From assembly GCA_965214115.1 (NCBI GenBank), contig CBDCAU010000003.1, positions 558,001 through 622,000 on the forward strand: 64,000 bases of DNA, given 5' to 3'. Shown piece after piece: positions 7,096 to 15,133 of this stretch. The notes below the pieces were generated by a model. That model saw only the letters and a program-made list of their open reading frames with translations. It was not told where the DNA came from and ran no database searches. How positions within the stretch are numbered: position 1 is the first letter of the stretch; each line of letters begins with the position of its first letter. Both the position numbers and the translations under genes were made by a program. The stretch comes from Owenweeksia sp965214115. GTDB taxonomy: Bacteria; Bacteroidota; Bacteroidia; Flavobacteriales; Schleiferiaceae.

Positions 7096-9480
7096 TCAAA
7101 AAGTAATCCGATACAAAAACATCGGAAAAAGCCCCAACTGGTTGGTGATAATTTCTTCCTGATTTTCGGCATCGTATTCAATCCCAAACGGATTGTCGCG
7201 ATTGATAACGTTCTGAATATCGATGGCAAATTCCTGCGTTACTCTCTTTCCGCTTTGCTTGTAGCCGATGCGGATGTCCGGCCGGAAATACGGTTTGAAC
7301 TGCTCGCTATAAGGTTGGGAATTATCGTAAACCGCTTCGCCCTCCGCAATGGATTCCGGCAAATCCAGCGGCGTGTAGCGCTGCCCGCCCGCCAAGGTGG
7401 TTTTCAAATCCACGGTAATCGTATTGCGTTTTTTGCCGTCCAAATTGCCTTCCGAAAGGACAAATTCTTTGCCGCCCAATAAGTTGAAAACATAATTTCC
7501 GTTGAAGGCAGTGTTGCGCCAAACTCCGTCACTACCTTGATATTCAGACTGATACAACGAAAGCGTACTCAAAAGATAGAAGCCCTTTTCCATATATTTT
7601 TCAAAAGTCAAATCCAAACCGAAGTTGCGCCCCTCTCCGCCGTTGGTGATGGAATCCGGCGCGCCGGTCTCGAACCCGCCCGCGTTCAGATTGGAATAGG
7701 CGCTGGGTTTTTGTTGGACAATCGCATCGAAAATATACTGGAAATACGCCTCGGATTTGAAGTGATAACCGCTGCCGAAAAACAGGTCGTAGCCCAAAAC
7801 GAGGTGGTGGCTCCGCACAAAATCCAAATCTTCGTTCGGCAAAATATAAGTGCCGTTGTCCAACCGGATTTGGTCGTATAAAATAGACGGGTTGGGAATT
7901 TGGCTGTGCAATCCGTAGCCAAAATTCAGGCTCTGATTTTCCCGCGAGGAATAGCTCGCGCCAAAACGCGGTTCGAGGCTAAAGTTCTGATTGGATTGCA
8001 GATACATCGAATGCAGGCCCAAGTTCAATTCCCATTTGTCGCTCGGACGGAGCTGCCAATTCACGTAGGGTTGGTAGAGCCAGTCAGTGGATTGCTGGTC
8101 GCGCAAAGTGCGGAAACCGATGGATTCGCCGGCAAAAGCGCTGTCCATTAAATCGTAATTTTTCATCGTAATATAAGTGCCGAATCGGATAACATTTTTG
8201 GCATTAAACTTTTTGTTCAAAAAACCGCTGAATTGTATATTATTTTGAATAAATTCTTGGCGGTATTGCGGCCCCGGCACCCGCTCATCATTCAGGCTGT
8301 CAGATTTGGTAAAATTGGCAATCGTATTCGCCGAAAACGTGATTTTGGAATACAAACTTTTATCGAAAAAATATTGATGGGATGCACCGATAACGCCCGT
8401 CCGCGCTTGGAAACGCAAATCTTCGTCATCGCTGTAAAAGCCACCGTCTTCCTCTTCTTCACTTTTACTGTCCAAAAAATCAATATTGCTGATGCCGCCC
8501 AGTCCGAATACTTCCACGATAGTTTTTTCGCCCAATGGCAAGTGCACTTTTAGGTTTAAATCCTGATAATAAGGAATGGCCGTTCCCGTGCCAAAATCAA
8601 TGCCTAATGCGGAGAATACACCAAGCGTAGAATATCTATAATTTATGAGGTACGAAGAACGCTTTTCACGATTGATGGGCCCCTCCGCGCCCAGCTCAAA
8701 ACCGTTGAAACCAATCTGCCCCAAAAATTCGTGGTTTTCGTAATTGCCATTGCGCATCTGCAAATCAAAAACCCCCGAAATCCCATCGCCATATTCCGAT
8801 GGAAATGCGCTGGTCAAAAAATCGGAATTGGCCAAAACGTTGTTATTCAACATACTAACCGGCCCGCCCGTTGCTCCCAATCCGCCAAAGTGGTTGGGGT
8901 TGGGAATATCGACACCCTCCAAGCGCCAAATCAAACCGATGGGCGAATTGCCGCGAATAACGATGTCGTTCTGTGCATCATTGGCGCGCTGCACGCCGGC
9001 AAAGTTGCTCGCCATCCGAGACACATCCTGCACCGAGCCGGCAAAACGCTGCGTTTCTTCTATCGAAAAAGTGCGCGCCGAAACGTTCACCCGCTCGTTC
9101 TGCACCCGCGATTTTTCCTGCCGCCCCTGCACCACCACTTCATCCAACTCTTCCGTACTTTCCAGCATCGCCACGTTGAGAATCAGCTCTTTGGAACTGA
9201 GTAATTCGATGTTTTGCATCGTAACGGGTTTATATCCTATAAAGCTGAAAGCCAGATTGATACGACCCGTTGGGACATTGTTAATTTGAAAATACCCGTT
9301 GCCGTCCGTAACGCCGCCGTAGGTTTTTTCATCTTGCAAAACCACCACGTTCACGCCTAAAAGCGGCGTTTCGATTTGCTTGTCGATGACGCGCCCACGG
9401 ACGGTCTGCGTATGCGATTGCGCTTTGGCGGAAAGGGAGAGAATGCCGAAAAAAAGAAGCAGTAAGATATTGATTTTCAT
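7096..9480 (-). CDS. TonB-dependent outer-membrane receptor with CarboxypepD-like N-domain
   Basis: 794 residues. The start was chosen at the signal peptide MKINILLLLFFGILSLSAKAQ, ten codons into the longest frame. A carboxypeptidase-regulatory-like domain (about 25-105) begins VRGRVIDKQIETPLLGVNV. It is followed by a plug (about 115-230) and a beta barrel to the terminal aromatic residue in FLYRITF. It imports a substrate through the outer membrane using TonB energy. No SusD-type lipoprotein gene is adjacent, so a polysaccharide utilisation role is not supported; the substrate is unknown. The stop overlaps the possible TTG start of the kinase gene. Confidence 0.9.
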   Translation of the reverse strand: MKINILLLLFFGILSLSAKAQSHTQTVRGRVIDKQIETPLLGVNVVVLQDEKTYGGVTDGNGYFQINNVPTGRINLAFSFIGYKPVTMQNIELLSSKELILNVAMLESTEELDEVVVQGRQEKSRVQNERVNVSARTFSIEETQRFAGSVQDVSRMASNFAGVQRANDAQNDIVIRGNSPIGLIWRLEGVDIPNPNHFGGLGATGGPVSMLNNNVLANSDFLTSAFPSEYGDGISGVFDLQMRNGNYENHEFLGQIGFNGFELGAEGPINREKRSSYLINYRYSTLGVFSALGIDFGTGTAIPYYQDLNLKVHLPLGEKTIVEVFGLGGISNIDFLDSKSEEEEDGGFYSDDEDLRFQARTGVIGASHQYFFDKSLYSKITFSANTIANFTKSDSLNDERVPGPQYRQEFIQNNIQFSGFLNKKFNAKNVIRFGTYITMKNYDLMDSAFAGESIGFRTLRDQQSTDWLYQPYVNWQLRPSDKWELNLGLHSMYLQSNQNFSLEPRFGASYSSRENQSLNFGYGLHSQIPNPSILYDQIRLDNGTYILPNEDLDFVRSHHLVLGYDLFFGSGYHFKSEAYFQYIFDAIVQQKPSAYSNLNAGGFETGAPDSITNGGEGRNFGLDLTFEKYMEKGFYLLSTLSLYQSEYQGSDGVWRNTAFNGNYVFNLLGGKEFVLSEGNLDGKKRNTITVDLKTTLAGGQRYTPLDLPESIAEGEAVYDNSQPYSEQFKPYFRPDIRIGYKQSGKRVTQEFAIDIQNVINRDNPFGIEYDAENQEEIITNQLGLFPMFLYRITF

Positions 9481-9518
9481 CGCATTACGTTTTTTAAAAT
9501 GAGGCCACAAAGCACCGT

Positions 9519-9526
9519 CAAAAATA
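9519..9526 (-). promoter_or_regulatory. Putative -7 element TATTTTTG for the TonB receptor operon
   Basis: Exact match to TAnnTTTG on the minus strand, about 38 bases before the receptor ATG at 9480. No convincing -33 box was found. Confidence 0.5.
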
Positions 9527-9591
9527 TTATCAATAAAAATAAAAGGGAGTGAATGGGGAAAAGAACGGAGTAGGCGGGAAAGTTGCTGAGA

Positions 9592-10047
9592 TTACCCGAA
9601 ACGAGTATCGAAATGAAACTCTTCAATCCCCAAAATTTCGACTTGCCCAAAATTCGGGTGTCGCGGATTTAATAGGATATTTTTCTCAAAGGAATTGACG
9701 GCACTCGGCACTTTCATTGCCAAAGTTTTTTTCGACTCCAGCCATTGCCGGCCAAGCTCCAAAGTATGTTCGGCATAATCAAGCCTTGTCCAATTTTTTG
9801 GCAAAGATTGAACTTCAATGGTTTGAAAATCAGAGTTTTCAGGAATATGTATTATGGTAATGGAATACGTCCAGCTCAACATTTTGCTATTGGAATGAGC
9901 GATTTTTTCCAGCAAGGCCAACGAAATATTCTCCGCCGTATAGAGAACAGGACTGCCGACGCGATTCCAGCGCCCACCTATTTTTTCGGCTCCCGCACCC
10001 GACAAATCTTCGGCATAGTGAGGCGGGCTGACCCGAAAAACCGTCAT
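9592..10047 (-). CDS. RES-family toxin (NAD-degrading)
   Basis: 151 residues. The RES fold is recognisable by FRVSP near the start, GGRWNRVGSPVLYTAEN, the ALLE helix and VPSAVNSFEKNILLNP. Characterised RES toxins deplete NAD+ by phosphorolysis or hydrolysis and are held inactive by an Xre/ParS-type antitoxin. Start ATG 10047 overlaps the antitoxin stop as ATGA; the longer open frame upstream runs inside the antitoxin gene and is rejected. All the usual conserved residues appear present, so the toxin looks intact. Confidence 0.9.
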   Translation of the reverse strand: MTVFRVSPPHYAEDLSGAGAEKIGGRWNRVGSPVLYTAENISLALLEKIAHSNSKMLSWTYSITIIHIPENSDFQTIEVQSLPKNWTRLDYAEHTLELGRQWLESKKTLAMKVPSAVNSFEKNILLNPRHPNFGQVEILGIEEFHFDTRFG

Positions 10048-10490
10048 AATGGAATGCCGTATTCGATGCGTCCCAAAATCCGCCACATTTCTTTCATCCC
10101 CCGATAGGTATCCAAAAATTCGAGCGGCGGTTTGTAATCCGTGGCTTGGATGGTGTCTCGAAGCCACGCCGTGGTGTTCTTGGGGCCGCCCCCCAAAGCG
10201 CGCTCACCCGCTTCGTATAACTCATTCAATTTCAGTAACTTCTCGGTAACTTGAGATGGCAGATTTTCGCCATTCTGATACCGTTGTAGGGTGCGTACTG
10301 AAACGTTTAGAATGTACGCCAATTCTTGGTTGGTTAGCCCCGTTTCTTCCTGAAAATCTTGCAGCGATTCCACGGGCAACCCATTTCTAATCAACGAAAT
10401 ACGGTCAGGATAGTAAACCGTTTCTGGCTCGCTGACGTAGCCTGTCAGGATGTTGATTTTCTTTCCGTTGTAATAGGTGTCTTCGCTCAT
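10044..10490 (-). CDS. Xre/MbcA/ParS-type antitoxin of the RES pair
   Basis: 148 residues from ATG 10490, which begins MSEDTYYNGKK. An HTH region follows, with TGLTNQELAYILNVSVRTLQ. The C-terminal toxin-binding domain has EAGERALGG, AWLRDTIQ, PPLEFLDTYRG and LGRIEYGI. It should neutralise the RES toxin and bind its own promoter. Its stop overlaps the toxin ATG by 4 bases, giving coupled translation. The pair lies 49 bases downstream of mfd on the same strand. Confidence 0.9.
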   Translation of the reverse strand: MSEDTYYNGKKINILTGYVSEPETVYYPDRISLIRNGLPVESLQDFQEETGLTNQELAYILNVSVRTLQRYQNGENLPSQVTEKLLKLNELYEAGERALGGGPKNTTAWLRDTIQATDYKPPLEFLDTYRGMKEMWRILGRIEYGIPL

Positions 10491-10539
10491 CACTCTGTCA
10501 TTTGCCACAAATTTACGACAAATGTCTCGATTTTCAAAA

Positions 10540-13500
10540 TCAAACCCCAACTTTCTCTCCCACAATAGGTTGCAAAATTCCCAGCGCCTCATCCACATTT
10601 TTCACATTGGGAAAAGAAAGCCGCAGTTTCCCGTTCCGTTCTTTCATTTGCGCTTTGGGATTTTCTTTTAGGAAGTTTAAAACCCTTTCAAAATCAGCAC
10701 TTTGGAAGAAGGGCGAATCTTGGTCGGCGATGAAATAGCCGATGAGCCGCTCCTGTTTCAATACGATTTTTTCAAAGCCGATTTCTTTGCCGAGCCAGCG
10801 CAATTTTATCGAATTGAAAAGTTCCAAAACTTCATTGGGGATTTGACCGAAACGGTCTTTCAATTCTTGCTCAAATTCATACAGTTCTTTTTCGGTTTGA
10901 ATACTATCCAAAGTTTGATATAATTTCAGGCGTTCATCCACTTTATTCACATACGAATCCGGTATCAAAATTTCCAAGTCGGTATCCAACAAAGTTTCTT
11001 TCACAAAATCTTTATCTTTTTCATCGGATTCGTATAAATCTTTGAACTCATTTTCTTTCAACTCATCAATAGCTTCGGCGAGGATTTTTTGATAGGTGTC
11101 AAAACCGACATCATTGATAAAACCGCTTTGGTCGGCGCCAAGCAAATCGCCCGACCCACGGATTTCCAAGTCGCGCATCGCGATGTGAAAACCGCTGCCC
11201 AAATCGCTGAATTGCTCAATGGCAGTCAGTCTTTTGCGGGCTTCTTCGGTCAAAGTGCTGAGCGGCGGCGCAATCAATTTGCAGAACGCTTTTTTGTTGC
11301 TCCGCCCCACACGGCCGCGCATTTGGTGCAAATCGCTCAGCCCGATATGGTGTGCGTTGTTTATCAAAATCGTATTCGCATTCGGAACATCCAATCCATT
11401 TTCGATGATAGAAGTTGCAATCAACACATCAAACTCGCCATTGATAAAATCAAGCATCAATTTTTCCAATTTTTTGCCCTCCATTTGACCGTGGCCGATG
11501 CCAATTTTTGCATCGGGAATCAACCGCTGAATCATACCGGAAACTTCTTTGATATTCTCCACTCGGTTATGCACAAAAAACACTTGGCCGCCACGGCTCA
11601 TTTCATACATAATCGCATCGCGAATCATTTCTTCTGAAAAAGAAACCACTTGGGTTTCAATGGGATGTCGGTTCGGGGGCGGCGTGGTCATCACGCTCAA
11701 ATCGCGGGCTTGCATCAAACTGAATTGCAAGGTTCGTGGAATAGGCGTGGCCGTCAATGTGAGCGTATCCACGTTCACTTTCAGGTTTTTTAATTTGTCT
11801 TTTACGCTCACGCCAAATTTCTGTTCTTCATCAATGATGAGCAATCCTAAATCTTTGAATTTCACATCTTTGCCCACCAAACGATGCGTCCCGATGATGA
11901 TGTCCAGCTTCCCTTCCTCTAAGTTTTTCAGCGTCTCTTTTTGTTGTTTGGTGGTTTTAAAACGGTTGATATAATCCACCGAAACGGGCAAGTCTTTCAG
12001 CCGTTCCGAGAAAGTTTTGAAATGCTGAAACGCCAAAATCGTGGTGGGCACCAGCACCGCCACTTGCTTGCTGTCCGCCGCCGCTTTGAAGGCCGCGCGG
12101 ATGGCGATTTCCGTTTTGCCGAAGCCCACGTCGCCGCAAATCAGCCGGTCCATCGGCACGGGATTTTGCATATCGGTCTTCACGTCGGCGGTGGCCTTTT
12201 CTTGGTCGGGCGTGTCTTCGTATATAAATGATGCTTCTAATTCGTGCTGCAAATAGCTGTCTTCGGAAAACTCAAAACCTTGTTTTGCCTTGCGCTGCGC
12301 GTACAATTTTATCAAATCAAAAGCGACTTGTTTCACGCGCGTTTTCGCCTTGGACTTAGTTTTGGCCCAAGTGCCGCTGCCCAGTTTGTGGGTGGTCGGG
12401 GTTGTGCCTTCCTTGCTGTTGTAGCGGGCGATTTTATGTAAAGAATGTATGCTTATATAAAGCACGTCGCCGCCATTGTAAATCAACTTTATGGCCTCCT
12501 GTTTTTTGCCGTTCACGTCGATTTTTTGCAGCCCGCCAAACTCGCCGATGCCGTGGTCGATGTGCGTAACATAATCGCCCGTTTGCAGGCTGGTCAGCTC
12601 TTTCAGCGTGATGGCCTGCTTTTTCGCGTGGCCGGTTTTCAGGCGGAAGCGTTGATAGCGTTCAAAAATTTGATGGTCGGTGTAAACCGCTTTTTTTCCA
12701 TCGGAATCTACAAAGCCCTCGTGCAACTGACGCACAATCGGCTGAAAATCAACCGCTTTTCCGATGTCTTCAAAAATGGCGTAAAAGCGCTCCACCTGTT
12801 TGGAAGTGGCGCAGAGCAAATAATTTTTCCAACCTTTTTGGGTATTGATTTCAAAATCCTTGACCAACAAATCAAAGTTTTTGTTGAAGGCGGGCTGCGG
12901 TTTGGCGCTGAATTCCAGCACTTTGGAATTTTTGAAAAAAATGTCCGCCCATTCCACCGCCGCGAAGTTTTGCAAAGTAGCTTTCAAATTTTCGCCATTG
13001 ATGAAAAGTTCGCTCGGTGCCGCGCGCGAAATGCCGCTGTCCAAGGTCTCAAAAGTTTCTTCCGCTTTCGCGAAAAGCTCGTCCAACCGCTTGCCCGCCG
13101 ACGGCCCGTTTTTCAGCCACACCACGGTTTTCCCGTCGATGTAATTAAAAAAACTCTCGCGTTTTTCCAGCACCGTTTTGTTCTCCACGTTCGGCATCAG
13201 GCTCAGCTTTTTCACCAAGTCCACCGTGCGCTGGCTCTCGATGTCGAAGATGCGGATGCTCTCGATTTCGTCGCCGATAAACTCGATGCGGTAGGGCAAA
13301 TCGTGCGCAAACGAAAACACATCCACAATACCGCCGCGCACCGAAAACTGGCCCGGCTCATAGACAAAATCCACCCGCTCAAATTCATATTCAAACAGCG
13401 TTTCGTTCAGAAAATCAATGCTCAAATCATCGCCCTCTCGAACGGTCAAGGTGTTGGCGCTCAATTCTTTGCGCGTTACCACTTTTTCAAAAAGCGCGTC

Positions 13501-13884
13501 GGGGTAGCTGACAATCATCGCCGGCTTTTTGCGGCTGTTCAGACGGTTCAAAACTTCGGCGCGCAGCAACACATTCGCATTGTCGGTTTCCTCCACTTGG
13601 TACGGGCGGCGGTAGGAGCCGGGGTAAAACAGCACGTCTTTTTCGCCCACGATCCGCTCGATGTCATTCAGAAAATAAGCCGCTTCCTCTTTGTCATTCA
13701 AAATAAAAAGATGCGGCCGCTCGGTATTCTGAAAACTGGAAACCGCTAAAAACGAAGTGAACGAACCCGTGATTCCTTTCAGTTGGATTTTCCCAAAAGG
13801 CTCGTTTTCAAAATGTTGCGCAATCTCGTGAAAGCGGTCATCGGATAAATAGGATTGAATAAAATCAGTGGCGGTGTTTGCCAT
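10540..13884 (-). CDS. mfd: Transcription-repair coupling factor
   Basis: 1114 residues. Mfd is an ATP-driven translocase that removes stalled RNA polymerase at DNA lesions and recruits UvrA. Order: UvrB-like N-terminal module, the polymerase-interaction domain around TGDYVTHIDHGIGEFGG, then helicase motifs. These include Walker A GDVGFGKTEIAIR, LLIIDEEQKFGV, LTATPIPRTLQ and QMRGRVGRSNKKAF. The TRCF C-terminal domain ends at 10540. The start was set to ATG 13884 (MANTATDFIQ), 26 codons into the open frame. Length is normal for the family. Confidence 0.96.
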   Translation of the reverse strand: MANTATDFIQSYLSDDRFHEIAQHFENEPFGKIQLKGITGSFTSFLAVSSFQNTERPHLFILNDKEEAAYFLNDIERIVGEKDVLFYPGSYRRPYQVEETDNANVLLRAEVLNRLNSRKKPAMIVSYPDALFEKVVTRKELSANTLTVREGDDLSIDFLNETLFEYEFERVDFVYEPGQFSVRGGIVDVFSFAHDLPYRIEFIGDEIESIRIFDIESQRTVDLVKKLSLMPNVENKTVLEKRESFFNYIDGKTVVWLKNGPSAGKRLDELFAKAEETFETLDSGISRAAPSELFINGENLKATLQNFAAVEWADIFFKNSKVLEFSAKPQPAFNKNFDLLVKDFEINTQKGWKNYLLCATSKQVERFYAIFEDIGKAVDFQPIVRQLHEGFVDSDGKKAVYTDHQIFERYQRFRLKTGHAKKQAITLKELTSLQTGDYVTHIDHGIGEFGGLQKIDVNGKKQEAIKLIYNGGDVLYISIHSLHKIARYNSKEGTTPTTHKLGSGTWAKTKSKAKTRVKQVAFDLIKLYAQRKAKQGFEFSEDSYLQHELEASFIYEDTPDQEKATADVKTDMQNPVPMDRLICGDVGFGKTEIAIRAAFKAAADSKQVAVLVPTTILAFQHFKTFSERLKDLPVSVDYINRFKTTKQQKETLKNLEEGKLDIIIGTHRLVGKDVKFKDLGLLIIDEEQKFGVSVKDKLKNLKVNVDTLTLTATPIPRTLQFSLMQARDLSVMTTPPPNRHPIETQVVSFSEEMIRDAIMYEMSRGGQVFFVHNRVENIKEVSGMIQRLIPDAKIGIGHGQMEGKKLEKLMLDFINGEFDVLIATSIIENGLDVPNANTILINNAHHIGLSDLHQMRGRVGRSNKKAFCKLIAPPLSTLTEEARKRLTAIEQFSDLGSGFHIAMRDLEIRGSGDLLGADQSGFINDVGFDTYQKILAEAIDELKENEFKDLYESDEKDKDFVKETLLDTDLEILIPDSYVNKVDERLKLYQTLDSIQTEKELYEFEQELKDRFGQIPNEVLELFNSIKLRWLGKEIGFEKIVLKQERLIGYFIADQDSPFFQSADFERVLNFLKENPKAQMKERNGKLRLSFPNVKNVDEALGILQPIVGEKVGV

Positions 13885-14026
13885 TATGTATAAAATGGTA
13901 AAGCCACGCGGCGGGTTTTGCGGCGTGGCGGGAGTAAATTTTTGGCAAAAGTAGGGAAGCATAGCCCATAGGAACTTCTCTCCACTTATAATTTGTAAAG
14001 GTTTGAAAGAAAGATATTTATGATTG

Positions 14027-14051
14027 GAAACGTTGTCTAATCCAACGTTTC
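14027..14051. promoter_or_regulatory. Operator-like inverted repeat over the small-RNA promoter
   Basis: Perfect 9-bp arms GAAACGTTG and CAACGTTTC are separated by 7 bases. The left arm contains the GTTG that serves as the -33 box of the promoter whose -7 lies at 14056. A run of five T follows, so it could also act as a plus-strand terminator. However, no plus-strand gene lies upstream, so an operator reading is preferred. Confidence 0.5.
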
Positions 14052-14063
14052 TTTTTATATTTG
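14032..14063 (+). promoter_or_regulatory. Promoter of the small RNA facing the DUF3800 gene
   Basis: GTTG at 14032-14035 is followed by 20 bases and then TATATTTG at 14056-14063, an exact match to the Bacteroidota -7 consensus TAnnTTTG with proper spacing. Transcription would start near 14068-14071. Confidence 0.65.
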
Positions 14064-14067
14064 CCTC

Positions 14068-14137
14068 GAACTACTGAGACCCTGAATAGGGTGTAGGTGG
14101 TGTTTTTAAAGAGCTGCGCTAATGCGTGGCTTTTTTT
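14068..14137 (+). ncRNA. Short structured RNA convergent to the DUF3800 gene
   Basis: About 70 nt with its own promoter and terminator and no open frame. P1 pairs ACTACT (14070-14075) with GGTGGT (14096-14101). An internal loop GAG/GTA leads to P2, ACCCT (14079-14083) with AGGGT (14088-14092), closed by GAAT. A linker GTTTTTAAAGA is then followed by the terminator GCTGCGC-TAAT-GCGTGGC and seven T. It ends tail-to-tail with the DUF3800 stop at 14136. Conserved RNA motifs near DUF3800 genes are known from comparative genomics (the DUF3800-numbered motifs). Whether this is one of those classes cannot be checked here. Confidence 0.65.
14112..14137 (+). terminator. Rho-independent terminator of the small RNA
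   Basis: Stem of seven pairs (two G-U) GCTGCGC/GCGTGGC with loop TAAT, followed by seven T. On the minus strand the flank is A-rich, so it does not terminate the DUF3800 transcript in the canonical way. Confidence 0.75.
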
Positions 14138-14924
14138 ATTTGGGATAGCAAACGATTCCATATTCATTGGTTTTCGATGCTTTTAGGTTCAGTTTGGGTT
14201 TCAAGATTTCCAGCGCTTGAACGGCATCTTTTTCTTCCAAAACGTTTTTCACACGGTTAGCCCAAGGCACTTTTTCGTGGCAAAGTTTTGAGGCTGCATA
14301 TAAATATACCCAAGTTGAGACGACATCCGCAATTTGAATAAAATGAGATTCTGACGAATCTTTGGGCAATGGGTCTTCAATCATCGCCTTTATTTCATCG
14401 CGATAATTGCCTCCAAACTGGCTCGGGATGTAATTGAACCTGACCATCCGGCGCGAAGTGGCGCGCATTTTCCCGACCCGCCCTTCGTCTGTGATGATAA
14501 GAAAATGTTGGTGGTTCTGGATGGTTCTCATATCATTTTCCAACCGCTGAATATTGTAAGTCAAAGCCTTATCCAAGACATTGTAATCCAAAGGCTTAAT
14601 CTTGGATTTATCGATGACGGTGCTGATAATTCGGATGTCGAGAGTGGTGATGGCTTGCGTTATTTCAAAACCAATTTCTTTTCGCTCGGTGGCAGAATAT
14701 TGCCTGTGATAGGGGTCTTTATCCGTCAAAAATTTCTGAAAATGAATTTCTCGGCTTTTGGGCCAGTTCCATTTTTCTTTCAGCGCTTTGCGAAACGCTT
14801 CAAATTGGTTGAAGTTTTTTTGCCAATGCGTGGAAGGCATATACACGTTGGAAAGAACAAAAAGAGGGGATGAAAATTTAGGCCAGCCGTCATCGCCGGC
14901 TTCGTCAAAATAAGAAAGTATCAC
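14136..14924 (-). CDS. DUF3800 protein, predicted nuclease-like
   Basis: 262 residues starting with GTG 14924. Family marks are the acidic start YFDEAGDD, a central IITDEGR, and IQIADVVSTW near the C-terminus. These acidic positions fit an RNase H-like metal-binding fold, as proposed for DUF3800. Such genes are frequent in defence-gene neighbourhoods and near conserved small RNAs. It has its own promoter at 14954 and no leader RNA of its own; the structured RNA at 14068 faces its 3' end. The Abi locus lies immediately upstream on the same strand. The biochemical activity is inferred, not shown. Confidence 0.8.
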   Translation of the reverse strand: MILSYFDEAGDDGWPKFSSPLFVLSNVYMPSTHWQKNFNQFEAFRKALKEKWNWPKSREIHFQKFLTDKDPYHRQYSATERKEIGFEITQAITTLDIRIISTVIDKSKIKPLDYNVLDKALTYNIQRLENDMRTIQNHQHFLIITDEGRVGKMRATSRRMVRFNYIPSQFGGNYRDEIKAMIEDPLPKDSSESHFIQIADVVSTWVYLYAASKLCHEKVPWANRVKNVLEEKDAVQALEILKPKLNLKASKTNEYGIVCYPK

Positions 14925-14953
14925 AGGAAATCAAAAAATGATAGACTGACAAG

Positions 14954-14961
14954 CAAATCTA
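14954..14961 (-). promoter_or_regulatory. Putative -7 element TAGATTTG of the DUF3800 gene
   Basis: Exact match to TAnnTTTG on the minus strand, about 30 bases before the GTG start at 14924. The -33 box is weak. Confidence 0.5.
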
Positions 14962-15021
14962 ATCTTGAAGGCTTTTCCCTTTTGGATTTTAGCCAATACT
15001 TTTCAACGGTTGGCACACTCT

Positions 15022-15124
15022 ATTCGCTCCTCTCCGAAGCCCGTTGCCTATCGCTTTTCTCTGGCAACTTCTCAAACGCCTTCGCCACCATCAGTCGGTC
15101 TTTTTGGAATTTGTGTAGGTAGAG
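15022..15124 (-). pseudogene. C-terminal remnant of an NTF2-like/lumazine-binding paralogue
   Basis: The minus-strand frame reads YLHKFQKDRLMVAKAFEKLP and then an unrelated tail to a stop at 15022. This parallels LHKFGRNWLIVAKAFEKLEG at the end of the intact gene at 16283-16747. A 24-base stretch (15065-15088) is identical to 16301-16324. There is no start and no N-terminal half. It lies between the DUF3800 and Abi genes, so the Abi locus is bracketed by related gene tails in direct orientation. Confidence 0.7.
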
Positions 15125-15133
15125 ACGCCGGAT

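Noticed and set aside
12445..13749. Long plus-strand frame of 434 codons opposite mfd
   Set aside because: It mirrors the codons of mfd on the other strand and has no recognisable motif.
14027..14051. Inverted repeat plus T-run as a plus-strand terminator
   Set aside because: No plus-strand gene lies upstream, and the repeat overlaps a well-formed promoter; an operator is more plausible.
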